DNA of 19,450 nt from Desulfonatronospira sp964577315 (GCA_964577315.1 CAZNYT010000045.1:1-19450), one strand, 5' to 3'; numbered from the stretch's first letter, positions 7,848 through 15,231 are shown. Notes: a model not told the origin generated them from the letters alone. A program made the numbers and translations.

Positions 7848-8265
7848 AAACTTTTTTACTAAAAACAAATTTTGTGTCAAGTCTTTATTTCGCAATAAAT
7901 TAAAAAATATTATCATTAAAAGATAATAAAATAAATCAAGATTATCTGCTTTTATTATGTTGAGGGCGTTCAGGATTGCTGTTCAAGGCTTAACTTAGTA
8001 TATATAGTATTTTCCAAAACTTTTAAAAAGATAAAATATTCAATCTAAGCTTTAATTTAAAAAAGTTAATAATCTCGATAATTCTATTTATAATGACATT
8101 ATTATTATTTAAAAAATAGTCTATTTAAAAGATAAAACTTGAATAACAAGGATTTATAATAAAAAATAAACTTTCATAAATCATTGATTTACGAAATTAA
8201 CTATGATTTTTCGAGTTAAGGGAGCTTAATTTCAAGACTCTTTCATAAGACTGTAAAAATTCAGA
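7848..8265. other. Very AT-rich gene-free stretch
   Basis: The stretch is mostly runs of A and T, in sharp contrast to the flanking genes. No credible open frame or RBS was seen on either strand. It contains TATTATC/GATAATA inverted arms (7908-7914 and 7922-7928) and many poly-A/T tracts likely to bend DNA. It could be an acquired or decayed segment, or a site for a nucleoid protein. Confidence 0.5.
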
Positions 8266-8285
8266 GGGGGGAACTGTTCACCCCC
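8266..8285. other. G5/C5 inverted repeat with inner palindrome
   Basis: GGGGG (8266-8270) and CCCCC (8281-8285) flank the palindrome GAACTGTTC (8271-8279). This gives an almost continuous stem. It marks the change from AT-rich to normal composition. No T-run follows, so it is not a typical terminator. Confidence 0.45.
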
Positions 8286-8328
8286 GGTTGAATGGAAGAA
8301 ACTCAACAGGGCAGGCAGATCACAGCCA

Positions 8329-8440
8329 GTGAAACTCGCTTCGCTGAGACTTAGTCTGTTTCACAAAGTAAGCGTGAGCGACGGCCAGTTTGAAGAATTC
8401 TAGGACCTCTGGATAACAAGTTTCGTTGTAATTTACATAC
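8329..8440 (+). repeat. Structured dispersed repeat upstream of trxA
   Basis: The first part (8329-8364) is closed by GTGAAAC/GTTTCAC and contains two inner hairpins, one around CTCGCTTCGC and one at AGACTTAGTCT. The second part (about 8371-8440) matches the arms of the large inverted repeat before ahbC: GTTTGAAGAATTCTAGGACC (8389-8408) and AAGTTTCGTTGT (8418-8429) have close counterparts there in the same order and with nearly the same spacing. It is therefore a second, degenerate member of the same family. Confidence 0.6.
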
Positions 8441-8740
8441 GATTCAGATATTTTCGGAAATCACACTGAACCTTGAGAGCTAAAAGTTCAAGATAAAAGG
8501 CTAAATCCGTTATCGCTACAGACGTTTAAAACGATTGCAGATAGTTGATAAAATCAAGGTCTTGCCCAAGAACTTTTTAGTGGCAAGCTGGACCAGAAAA
8601 AAACAACTGCTCCAGATATTCAAAAAAACAGAGACCTCTATCACGATAGCCAATAGGACTGAGAAGGGAACACGGCAAGGAAAGCGCAATCCAGGAAAAC
8701 TTAGCGCGCTGCCAACAATCTGACTGGAATTTGTTTAGGC
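8441..8740. other. Gene-free leader region before the trxA promoter
   Basis: No gene is supported here. An open frame of 62 codons starting at 8535 has no usable RBS and a Lys/Thr-rich unstructured product, so I treat it as chance. No strong terminator was seen. Confidence 0.4.
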
Positions 8741-8770
8741 TTGACATGCTTTGTACACTTTACTTATTAT
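8741..8770 (+). promoter_or_regulatory. Sigma-70 promoter of trxA-trxB
   Basis: TTGACA (8741-8746) matches the -35 consensus exactly. TATTAT (8765-8770) is one base off the -10 consensus, with an 18-base spacer. Transcription would start near 8777, giving a leader of about 100 bases before trxA. Confidence 0.62.
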
Positions 8771-8877
8771 ATTTCTTTGCAAAAAATTACTAGATCCCTT
8801 TACAGGTTGAACCGAGAACTGAAACTGTTCCAATCCGGAAATTTCTAAAAAACTTAAAGCATAACAAGGAGTCGATG

Positions 8878-9195
8878 ATGCCAAACGAAGTTACTGACAA
8901 CACCTTTGAAACAGAAGTTCTTCAAAACGAACAGCCCACTTTGGTGGACTTCTGGGCCCCGTGGTGCGGCCCTTGTAGGGCTGTGGGACCGGTGGTGGAA
9001 GAGCTGGCCCAGGAATATTCCGATAAAATCAAAGTAGTTAAGATGAATGTGGATGAAAACCCTTCCACGCCCAGCAAGTTCGGCATCAGGGCCATTCCCA
9101 CCATTATTCTTTTCAAGGGCGGAGATGTGTTTGAGCAAGTCACAGGGGCCGTTTCCAAGGCCAACCTGAAACAGATGATCGACAAGGCTGTCTAA
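8878..9195 (+). CDS. trxA: Thioredoxin
   Basis: 105 aa. This is a cytoplasmic dithiol reductase that keeps protein disulfides reduced and donates electrons to reductases. The WCGPC active site has cysteines 30 and 33, and the cis-proline is at 74 (IRAIPT). Length and fold are typical. Two ATGs lie side by side at 8875 and 8878. AAGGAG at 8866-8871 is only three bases from the first but six from the second, so I chose the second. The trxB start follows three bases after the stop, so the pair forms a reductase-substrate operon. Confidence 0.96.
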   Translation: MPNEVTDNTFETEVLQNEQPTLVDFWAPWCGPCRAVGPVVEELAQEYSDKIKVVKMNVDENPSTPSKFGIRAIPTIILFKGGDVFEQVTGAVSKANLKQMIDKAV

Positions 9196-9198
9196 ACC

Positions 9199-10125
9199 AT
9201 GTCCGAATACGAATCCGTGGTAATAGGGGGCGGTCCGGCAGGAATAACGGCCGCCCTTTACTTATTGCGAGCAGGGGTTCAAACGGCCTGGGTAGAAAAA
9301 GTTTCTCCTGGGGGGCAGGTACTGTTAACGGAAAAAGTGGAAAATTACCCCGGTTTCCCTGAGGGCATCAAGGGTTATGAGCTCGTGGACTTGTTTGCCG
9401 CCCACCTGGAGGGCTTCGAGTACGACAAATACAGAGACGAGGTCCAGGCAATAAGGATCCAAGAGGACGGCAAATTTCAAATCCAGGTTGCACAGCAGTG
9501 GATCCAGGCCAAAACCGTTATCATCTGCACCGGGGCGACCTGGAAAAAGCTGGGCATTCCCGGGGAAAACAAATTCAACGGCCGGGGAGTTTCCTATTGC
9601 GCCTTGTGCGACGGCAACTTCTTCCGGAATCAGGAAGTGGCCTGTATCGGGGGAGGAGATACAGCACTGGAGGAATCCCTGTACCTGACCAAGCTAGTGA
9701 ATAAAGTGCACCTTATTCACCGCAGGGACAAGTTCCGGGGATCCAAGATCTACCAGGACAAGGTTCTGAACCATCCCAAGATAGAAATAATCTACAACAC
9801 CGTGCCTACTGAATTTTTGGGTGAAGAGGATCTGGAGGGAGTGCGCCTCAAGAATGTCCAGACCAACGAGGAATCCACTCTTGATGTTCAAGGTGCCTTC
9901 GTATTTATCGGATTGATACCCCAGGCAGAGTTTCTTCCCCAGCTTGTAGCCAAGGATGAGCCGGGTTTCATCCATACCGATGCCGAGATGCGAACCAATA
10001 TTCCCGGCATTTTCGCTGCCGGTGACATCCGCTCCAAACTGTGCCGCCAGATCAGCACCGCTGTAGGCGAGGGGGCTACAGCCGCCCACAATGCCCAGAT
10101 ATACCTGGAACAAACCAGCCAGTAG
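9199..10125 (+). CDS. trxB: Thioredoxin reductase (NADPH-type)
   Basis: 308 aa. An FAD-dependent enzyme that reduces thioredoxin with NADPH. The FAD motif GGGPAG is at 10-15, the redox pair C134-A-L-C137-D, the nucleotide-binding GGGDTA at 151-156, and HRRDKFR at 174-180; the last marks NADPH preference in this family. The FAD C-terminal motif TNIPGIFAAGD is present. The active site reads CALC where CATC or CAVC is commoner. It is translated with trxA from the promoter at 8741; no strong RBS of its own is seen, which suggests coupling. Ferredoxin- or flavin-dependent relatives usually lose the HRR motif, so standard TrxB is favoured. Confidence 0.95.
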   Translation: MSEYESVVIGGGPAGITAALYLLRAGVQTAWVEKVSPGGQVLLTEKVENYPGFPEGIKGYELVDLFAAHLEGFEYDKYRDEVQAIRIQEDGKFQIQVAQQWIQAKTVIICTGATWKKLGIPGENKFNGRGVSYCALCDGNFFRNQEVACIGGGDTALEESLYLTKLVNKVHLIHRRDKFRGSKIYQDKVLNHPKIEIIYNTVPTEFLGEEDLEGVRLKNVQTNEESTLDVQGAFVFIGLIPQAEFLPQLVAKDEPGFIHTDAEMRTNIPGIFAAGDIRSKLCRQISTAVGEGATAAHNAQIYLEQTSQ

Positions 10126-10343
10126 TCAGTGGACAGTTGTCGGTAGTCGGTAGTCAGTGGCCAGCTTCGGCTGAAGTTTGGGATTTGAGATCGAGAAATT
10201 CTGGTATTCTGGAATTTAGGATTCGTTTTCAGTGGCCAGTAAGCAGTGGTCGGTAGTCAGTGGTCAGTGGCCAGCTTCCGCTGAAGTTTGGGATTGTAAT
10301 TTGGTTCTTGGAATTTGGAGATTATAGGAAATTTGGAATTTAG
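10126..10343. repeat. Repeat-packed spacer between trxB and bamD
   Basis: The spacer is made of tandem-like GTAGTCAGTGG and CAGTGGCCAG words. It holds two near-identical copies of a 31-base unit containing AGCTTCSGCTGAAGTTTGGG, at 10155-10185 and 10265-10295, exactly 110 bases apart. A GAAATTCTGGTATTCTGG stretch lies between them (about 10195-10220). A third copy of the core is at 11173-11190, past bamD. It is non-coding. The bamD start has only a weak GGA within this repeat-like DNA. Confidence 0.75.
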
Positions 10344-11075
10344 ATGAAAAATATTTTTTTATACCTCCTACTGGCCATAGCCCTGGCAGCACTGCTTTCG
10401 GGATGCTCCTGGCTTCGCAGCACACCGGACGAGCCTGAGCCCACCCCCGAGGAATTAGCCCAGGCCGGGGCTGAGGCAATGGAACGAGAAGATTACAAAG
10501 ATGCCATCGACTACTATACCCAGCTTCGGGAAAACCATCCTTTCAGCCCTTATACCCCCATGGCTAAAGTTGGCCTGGGAGATGCGTATTTCAAAAGAGG
10601 CAACTATGAGACTGCCATAAGCGTATACAACGAGTTTGAAGAGATGCACCCCAGGCACGAGTTGCTCCCCTACGTACTCTTCAGAACCGGACTCTCATAC
10701 TACGAGCAGTTCACCTCCATTGACCGCCCCCAAAGAAATATGCAGCACGCCCTGGAATATTTTCGGCGGGTTTACCAAGTTCATCCGGAAACAGAATATG
10801 CCCAGGACGCCAGGTATTACATGCACCAATGCCGCATAAAAATAGCTGAGCACGAGTTGTACGTTGCGGATTTTTATTGGCGCACCAGTCGCTACGGCTC
10901 AGCCTGGGAAAGGTATGAATACGTCTTGGAAAATTTTAGGGACTTGGAGGAAATAGCTGAATATGCCCGGGAAAGGGCTAAAACCAGCTATTACAAACAC
11001 CAGATGCAAAGGTCCGAATACATGAGGGTAGAAGAGAGGGAAGGCTTGTGGCGCAGATTCGTGGATTGGTTATAG
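10344..11075 (+). CDS. bamD: Outer membrane assembly lipoprotein BamD
   Basis: 243 aa. BamD is the essential TPR lipoprotein of the BAM complex, which folds beta-barrel proteins into the outer membrane. The signal peptide ends in LLSGC with the lipid cysteine at 21. TPR units follow from about residue 36 (AGAEAMEREDYKDAIDYYTQL, YTPMAKVGLGDAYFKRGNYETAISVY, PYVLFRTGLSYYEQF). The tract SIDRPQRNMQHALEYFRRV is characteristic of the YfiO/BamD family. Length is normal for BamD. It stands alone, flanked on both sides by repeat DNA, so it may ride on trxAB read-through or use an unrecognised promoter. The RBS is weak. Confidence 0.92.
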   Translation: MKNIFLYLLLAIALAALLSGCSWLRSTPDEPEPTPEELAQAGAEAMEREDYKDAIDYYTQLRENHPFSPYTPMAKVGLGDAYFKRGNYETAISVYNEFEEMHPRHELLPYVLFRTGLSYYEQFTSIDRPQRNMQHALEYFRRVYQVHPETEYAQDARYYMHQCRIKIAEHELYVADFYWRTSRYGSAWERYEYVLENFRDLEEIAEYARERAKTSYYKHQMQRSEYMRVEEREGLWRRFVDWL

Positions 11076-11279
11076 GAATGCTGGGATGCTGGAATTCTGG
11101 GATTCTGGGATTACAGTAGCCAGTAGCCAGTGGACAGTAGTCAGTAGCCGGTGGTCAACCTACTACCCGGCGGCTTCCGCTGAAGTTTGGAATTTTGTTT
11201 GAAATTCAGGGATTCATGAGCAGTAGCCAGCAGCCTCTGTTCCGTAGGGACCTATGCCTTGGGTGAAATTCAGCACTCA
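11076..11279. repeat. Repeat-packed spacer between bamD and the lytic transglycosylase gene
   Basis: It opens with GGGATGCTGGAATTCTGGG-type words (11076-11115). AGTAGCCAGTAGCCAGTGG words follow (about 11116-11155), then the GCTTCCGCTGAAGTTTGG core (11173-11190). The end reads ACTCATTACTCAT. It shares every building block with the spacer upstream of bamD. The genes on either side converge, and no clear terminator hairpin with a T-run was found. Confidence 0.7.
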
Positions 11280-13058
11280 TTACTCATCAACCCGAACCTC
11301 GATTTCGTCCCCGGGCCGGATAACCTGACCATGGGAAAGATTGTTCCACATGCGCAGATCGCTGGGCTGCACCCCGAACTCCGTGGCTATGTCCCATAGG
11401 GTATCCCCGCTGCGCACCTGGTAAGTAGTAACACTGTAAGAATCCCCGCCTTCACCCGAATCCGTATCATCCCCTGGAATATCCAGTTCCTGCCCAGGCA
11501 TTAGAATGGTGGAATCCAGATCGTTGAAAGATATCAAGGCCTGCTTGTCCACATTGAACTTGCGGGCAATATCCCAAAGGGTATCTCCCCTGTTCACCTG
11601 ATAGGTGGAAACCCTGGTAAGCTGTTCACTGCCCCCACCGCCGACTCCTCCGGGGATATAAAGCTTATCCCCGGGCCTGATGGTATTTCCCTCCAGCCCA
11701 TTGGCAGCGATCAAGGTATTTGTTTCCACCCCGAACTTGCGGGCTATATCCCATAAAGTATCACCCTTCTGGACCTGGTAGTTGCCCCTGCGCTGGGCAT
11801 AGTCCCGGGTATCGGATTCATGCTGGGAACCGCTCGCGGGAATGAACACGTATTGGTCCGGATGCAAGGTATTGGATCTGGTATTGTTAACCTCTTTAAG
11901 AACCGAAACCGGCACCCCGAACTGGTTGGCGATGCGCCACCAGGAATCACCGCTGCTTACCCGGTAACGATGATAGCCGGCGTATTGTTCCGCATCCGGA
12001 CTTTCCAGGAATTCAGCCGCAGCCAGGGCATTTTTCCGGGGCAGCATAATCTTTACTTTTTCATCCGAGGGACTAACCTGCCTTCTAAAAGCGGGATTAA
12101 ATTCCTTAAACTCCTCCCAATCCATATCTGCTGCACTGGAAAGGGCCACCAAATCCGTTCCCGGAGGGATTTGCATTTCCTTGAACTCCGGGGCTGCATC
12201 CCAATCTATAGGTTCAAACCCGAGCTCTTCCAGGTTGCGCAATATCTTCAAGATCGCCAGGAACTTGGGAACATAGTTCTTGGTCTCCCGGGGCAAATAC
12301 GGCCCATTTATCAAATCAAAATAATGTTCGTGATTACTTCTTTGCAGAGCGCTTCTAACCCTTCCCTCGCCGGCGTTATACCCGGCCAGGGCCAAGTACC
12401 AGCAACCAAAATCCTGGTACAGTTTTTCCAGGTAGTCGGCAGCAGCATAAGTGGATAGAAAGGGGTTCCTGCGTTCATCTATCCACCAATCCACCCTCAA
12501 TCCATACTTCCTGCCGGTGCCGGGCATAAACTGCCAAATCCCGGCTGCTCCGGCCCGGGAATAAGCCCGAACATTGAAGCCGCTTTCTGCAAAAGGCAAG
12601 TAAATCAGCTCCTCAGGCAGACCCCTATCTTCAAACACCTCCTTGATATAGGGCAAAAACTTTTCCGAGCGCTCCAGCCATATTTCAAAATTGTGTCTAT
12701 AGCGACCGGTGTAAAGCTTGAAATAATTCTCCATGGCCTGTGTGTCCCGGGCATCCAAAAGAAAATCAAATTCCAGCTCGGTTTTCAGGGCCTCCTTTTC
12801 AGCCTGGGTCAAAGGCTCCTTTTCCAACTCCTGGACTTCCTCTTGGGAAAGCCCCTCCATCTCTTCCCGGAACATTTCCTCTGTAACCCGGGCCTCTTCC
12901 GAAATTCCGGATCTGGTAAACTTTTGTTCCGGCGCCGCTTCTTCCGGAGCCACCAGCACAGGCTCAAAAGAAACGGCACGGTCCTCAGATGGGGAAGTGG
13001 TGGTGCAGGAAAAAAGCAAAAGAGACACAGGAATGATCCACAGGAAACGAGCTGACAT
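11280..13058 (-). CDS. mltD: Membrane-bound lytic transglycosylase with four LysM domains (MltD-like)
   Basis: 592 aa from the chosen start. It cleaves peptidoglycan glycan strands from the periplasmic side. The signal LWIIPVSLLLFSC gives a lipid cysteine at 18. The SLT domain (about 145-265) has the catalytic Glu158 in FAESGF, then AGIWQFMPGTGRKYGL and LALAGYNAGEGRV. Four LysM repeats follow at about 364-407, 427-469, 486-528 and 546-590, three of them with the same GDTLWDIA core. An ATG four codons further upstream lacks an RBS. The chosen ATG at 13056-13058 has GGAG six bases ahead and starts directly at the signal peptide. E. coli MltD has fewer LysM repeats. It converges with bamD and diverges from fliS. 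Confidence 0.92.
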   Translation of the reverse strand: MSARFLWIIPVSLLLFSCTTTSPSEDRAVSFEPVLVAPEEAAPEQKFTRSGISEEARVTEEMFREEMEGLSQEEVQELEKEPLTQAEKEALKTELEFDFLLDARDTQAMENYFKLYTGRYRHNFEIWLERSEKFLPYIKEVFEDRGLPEELIYLPFAESGFNVRAYSRAGAAGIWQFMPGTGRKYGLRVDWWIDERRNPFLSTYAAADYLEKLYQDFGCWYLALAGYNAGEGRVRSALQRSNHEHYFDLINGPYLPRETKNYVPKFLAILKILRNLEELGFEPIDWDAAPEFKEMQIPPGTDLVALSSAADMDWEEFKEFNPAFRRQVSPSDEKVKIMLPRKNALAAAEFLESPDAEQYAGYHRYRVSSGDSWWRIANQFGVPVSVLKEVNNTRSNTLHPDQYVFIPASGSQHESDTRDYAQRRGNYQVQKGDTLWDIARKFGVETNTLIAANGLEGNTIRPGDKLYIPGGVGGGGSEQLTRVSTYQVNRGDTLWDIARKFNVDKQALISFNDLDSTILMPGQELDIPGDDTDSGEGGDSYSVTTYQVRSGDTLWDIATEFGVQPSDLRMWNNLSHGQVIRPGDEIEVRVDE

Positions 13059-13246
13059 GAAATGCTCCATCTCAAAAGAAGGTTGAACAGATTAATGACG
13101 GCAGACAGAGCCGATACCAGAAAAGCCCGTTATAAAAAACATGAGCTAGGCTTAATTAATAAATTCCCCGGTTCTTGGCAACAAAAAATTTTGGAGCTGC
13201 TTGCTCCCGAATCTGCGACAAATAGCTAAAATTCAAATCTATCCCC

Positions 13247-13273
13247 TAAAGTTCTTTCTCTACAGGACGATAA
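13247..13273 (+). promoter_or_regulatory. Sigma-28 (FliA) flagellar promoter of fliS
   Basis: TAAAGTTC (13247-13254), an 11-base spacer, then GACGATAA (13266-13273). The consensus is TAAAGTTT-N11-GCCGATAA, so only one base differs in each half. Transcription would start near 13280, leaving a leader of about 45 bases. The rest of 13059-13323 shows no other clear signal. Confidence 0.75.
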
Positions 13274-13323
13274 ATTGTGTAACAAGGACAAATTGCTACA
13301 AGCATACTTTCAGGAGGGATGCC

Positions 13324-13701
13324 ATGTATACCACCGGAGTGAAGGCCTATTTCCAGACCCAAGTAAAAACCACTTCCAAAGAAGATCTCGTAGTTCAGCT
13401 TTTTGAAGCCGCGATCAGGTTCCTGCAACAAGCCAAGGACGATATCGAGGCCAAGGACTATTCAGGAAAAGGGGACCGCATCAATCGGGCGCTGAACATC
13501 ATAAACGAATTGGACTCCAGCCTGAATTGGCAGCAGGGCGGGGAAATAGCAAACAACCTGCACTCCCTGTACTTGTATTGCCGCAAGAGATTGCTGACTG
13601 CTAGCTTGAAACTGGATACCGAGATTATCGACGAGGTCAAATCCATACTGGAAAGGCTCTGCTCCAGCTTCAAGGAGATCAGTCGACCTTCACAGGAGTA
13701 A
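13324..13701 (+). CDS. fliS: Flagellar export chaperone FliS
   Basis: 125 aa. FliS binds the C-terminus of flagellin in the cytoplasm, prevents early polymerisation and delivers it for export. The opening MYTTGVKAYFQTQVKTTSKEDLVVQLFEAAIRFLQQA is the FliS signature, and the rest is all-helical, as in the family. The frame is open further upstream, but AGGAGGG at 13312-13318 lies five bases from this ATG and family length supports it. Unusually, it is a single-gene unit with its own FliA promoter and terminator; fliD and flagellin are not nearby. Confidence 0.93.
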   Translation: MYTTGVKAYFQTQVKTTSKEDLVVQLFEAAIRFLQQAKDDIEAKDYSGKGDRINRALNIINELDSSLNWQQGGEIANNLHSLYLYCRKRLLTASLKLDTEIIDEVKSILERLCSSFKEISRPSQE

Positions 13702-13702
13702 A

Positions 13703-13740
13703 ATAAAAGGTGGCAAGCAGGACCCCTTGCCACCTTTTAT
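13703..13740 (+). terminator. Rho-independent terminator after fliS
   Basis: A perfect 15-base stem (13703-13717 with 13726-13740) closes an eight-base loop. The arms end in AAAA/TTTT, so a T-run is built into the stem and the structure may work in both directions. It starts one base after the fliS stop. Confidence 0.85.
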
Positions 13741-13799
13741 TCTATCCCCTATTCTTCCTCCCTTCCCGTGACTGGCTCCACCCCGCCGAATATCAGGAC

Positions 13800-13828
13800 T
13801 TGATTCCAGGTCCTTATATGGATACAAT
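13800..13828 (+). promoter_or_regulatory. Sigma-70 promoter of the zinc-ribbon/Yip1 gene
   Basis: TTGATT (13800-13805) and TACAAT (13823-13828) are separated by 17 bases. The predicted start is near 13835, giving a leader of about 60 bases. Confidence 0.5.
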
Positions 13829-13851
13829 CCTTTTTTTATGTCATTAAGTTC

Positions 13852-13868
13852 GGTAACTTCGAGTTACC
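13852..13868 (+). other. Leader hairpin before the zinc-ribbon/Yip1 gene
   Basis: GGTAACT and AGTTACC form a perfect seven-base stem around TCG. It sits 28 bases before the ATG, inside the predicted leader. It could stabilise the transcript or be a protein-binding palindrome. Confidence 0.4.
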
Positions 13869-13896
13869 AAACCATATATCCATTAAGGACCCTTGT

Positions 13897-14811
13897 ATGC
13901 GCATTACCTGTCCCAACTGCATGTTTGAGCAAAACGTTCCTGATGAAAAGATTCCGCCCCATGCTCAAAGGGCCACTTGCCCCAAGTGCAAGCATAAATT
14001 CAAATTTCGGCAAATAGAACCATCAGAAGAATTCATACTGGAAGATGAACCTGCTACATCGGAGCAAGACTCTTCCCAGTCGGAGCAGGATCCAACCCCT
14101 CATACCGGGGAATCCGAGTCCAAACACCAAGAACACAGCCTATGGTCCACCCTGGAGGATATGGGAGAAGGCCCCGAAGAATCTCCCTGGGATCAAAGAG
14201 CACATGCAACCAAAGAGAGCTCTGCATCACCGTGGGAAAACCTTCAATACTACGGCTTCTTTCCGGGTTTTTATCAAACAGTAAAGAGAATAATGCTCAC
14301 CCCTCACGCCTTCTTTCAAAGGTTATCGCTTTGGGGACTGGGCATGCCTCTGGCCTTTTTCATACTGGTATCCTTGATCCAGGCCCTGGCTACCTTTATT
14401 TGGAACATGTCCGGGATATTCCCGGCCACTGCCGAACACGGCGCTCCGGGTATGGGCATGGGCATGATGGGAGCTGGCTCTATTTTGATCCTGATCTTTT
14501 ACCCCCTGTTTATGGCGGCTTGGGTTTTTGTGGCTTCCGGGGTCACCCATGCTTTCCTCTTGGCCTTTCAGGCAGGCAAAAGCGGATTTGAAGGAACTTT
14601 CCGGGCCACTGCCTACGGCAGCGCCCCGTTGCTCCTGGCGGTTCTGCCCTTAATAGGCCCTTTTATAGGAGCCCTCTGGTCCCTGGTGGTAACAGTCATC
14701 GGGTACAAGTGCATTCACGACACCTATTACAGCCGGGTGGTCCTGGCCTTGATCGCTCCGGTGCTGATCGTTGTATTGCTAGGAACTTTCATGGCGGGAA
14801 TATATAATTAG
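13897..14811 (+). CDS. MJ0042-type zinc-ribbon and Yip1-like membrane protein
   Basis: 304 aa, precise role unknown. An N-terminal zinc ribbon has CPNC (5-8) and CPKC (28-31), as in the MJ0042 finger family. A polar, acidic, low-complexity linker (about 40-110) follows. The C-terminal part (about 140-304) has several membrane helices with the Yip1-like pattern (FFQRLSLWGLGMPLAFFILV, a Met/Gly-rich helix near 186-195, ATAYGSAPLLLAVLPLIGPFIGALW). Such proteins are common and poorly characterised in deltaproteobacteria. AAGGA at 13885-13889 supports the ATG. It has its own promoter, and a set of hairpins lies past its stop. Confidence 0.82.
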   Translation: MRITCPNCMFEQNVPDEKIPPHAQRATCPKCKHKFKFRQIEPSEEFILEDEPATSEQDSSQSEQDPTPHTGESESKHQEHSLWSTLEDMGEGPEESPWDQRAHATKESSASPWENLQYYGFFPGFYQTVKRIMLTPHAFFQRLSLWGLGMPLAFFILVSLIQALATFIWNMSGIFPATAEHGAPGMGMGMMGAGSILILIFYPLFMAAWVFVASGVTHAFLLAFQAGKSGFEGTFRATAYGSAPLLLAVLPLIGPFIGALWSLVVTVIGYKCIHDTYYSRVVLALIAPVLIVVLLGTFMAGIYN

Positions 14812-14880
14812 CTTTCAATTCTGAAAGCTCAAAGCTAACGTTAACAGTTTGCAACTGTTTATGGTATTTTACCCATAATA
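14810..14880. other. Three hairpins in a row after the Yip1-like gene
   Basis: AGCTTTCA/TGAAAGCT (14810-14817 and 14822-14829) overlaps the stop codon. AACAGTT/AACTGTT (14843-14849 and 14853-14859) follows, then TATGG/CCATA around a TATTTTAC loop (about 14860-14877). None has a proper T-run right after it. They may act together as a transcript end or as RNA-processing sites. Confidence 0.45.
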
Positions 14881-14944
14881 TTCACCGTATCTTATGCCGG
14901 CTTTTTCCGTAAGGCACGGCACGAAAAAATACAGCTTGAATAAA

Positions 14945-14972
14945 AACAAGGAGTTATTACTATAAGAGGACC
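14945..14972 (+). repeat. Direct repeat, left copy
   Basis: This 28-base unit, with AACAAGGA at its left and TTATTACTATAAGAGG inside, recurs at 15204-15231 with 26 of 28 bases the same. The two copies flank the large inverted repeat. They do not abut it equally: about 29 bases separate this copy from the left arm. Confidence 0.75.
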
Positions 14973-15001
14973 TAAAACAACAACGAAACTTATTGCAGAA
15001 A

Positions 15002-15203
15002 AGGCCCGAGGGTTCTTCAAACTGGGCGTAAACTGTGTGAGCGACGTAGGCAGCGTTCATCAAAATCGTAGGTTTAAAAGAAGCTCACCGTTTCTATGTA
15101 GCTCCATCCTGATCCTGAATCGGGCTGTCCAGGTACACTAGATTTTGATCTACGCTGCCTTGGAGAGAGTTTTTACGGCCTGTTTGACGAATCCTCGGGC
15201 CTG
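15002..15203. repeat. Large imperfect inverted repeat upstream of ahbC
   Basis: The left arm (15002-15072) and right arm (15138-15203) are reverse complements over most of their length. Shared blocks in order from the outside are GGCCCGAGG, TTC, TCAAAC, CGTAAA, GGCAGCGT, ATCAAAATC. A loop of about 65 bases separates the arms. RNA or single-stranded DNA from here would form a hairpin of about 200 nt. The flanking 28-base direct repeats and the related copy near 8371-8440 suggest a mobile or dispersed element; a structured leader or small RNA of the haem operon is the alternative. Confidence 0.8.
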
Positions 15204-15231
15204 AACAAGGATTTATTACTATAAGAGGCCC
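15204..15231 (+). repeat. Direct repeat, right copy
   Basis: This is the second copy of the 28-base unit at 14945-14972, directly against the right arm of the inverted repeat. It contains CTATAAG, which resembles a -10 box, but no -35 lies at a sensible distance. No firm ahbC promoter could be named in 15232-15288. Confidence 0.75.

Noticed and set aside
8535..8723. Open frame of 62 codons upstream of trxA
   Set aside because: No Shine-Dalgarno at a sensible distance, no recognisable fold, and a Lys/Thr-rich sequence typical of chance frames in this spacer.
10126..10343. Possible CRISPR array
   Set aside because: The repeats are short, degenerate and irregularly spaced, there are no unique spacers of constant length, and no cas genes are present.
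13201..13323. Longer fliS frame from an upstream ATG
   Set aside because: It would include the sigma-28 promoter and has no RBS; the ATG at 13324 matches the family start.
13811..13889. Inverted arms TCCTTATATGGATA and TATCCATTAAGGA that could hide the Yip1-gene RBS
   Set aside because: The left arm overlaps the -10/-35 spacer of the predicted promoter at 13800-13828, so it would not be in the transcript. A DNA operator remains possible.
14869..15063. Minus-strand open frame inside the region before ahbC
   Set aside because: It overlaps the left arm of the large inverted repeat and has no RBS or known domain.
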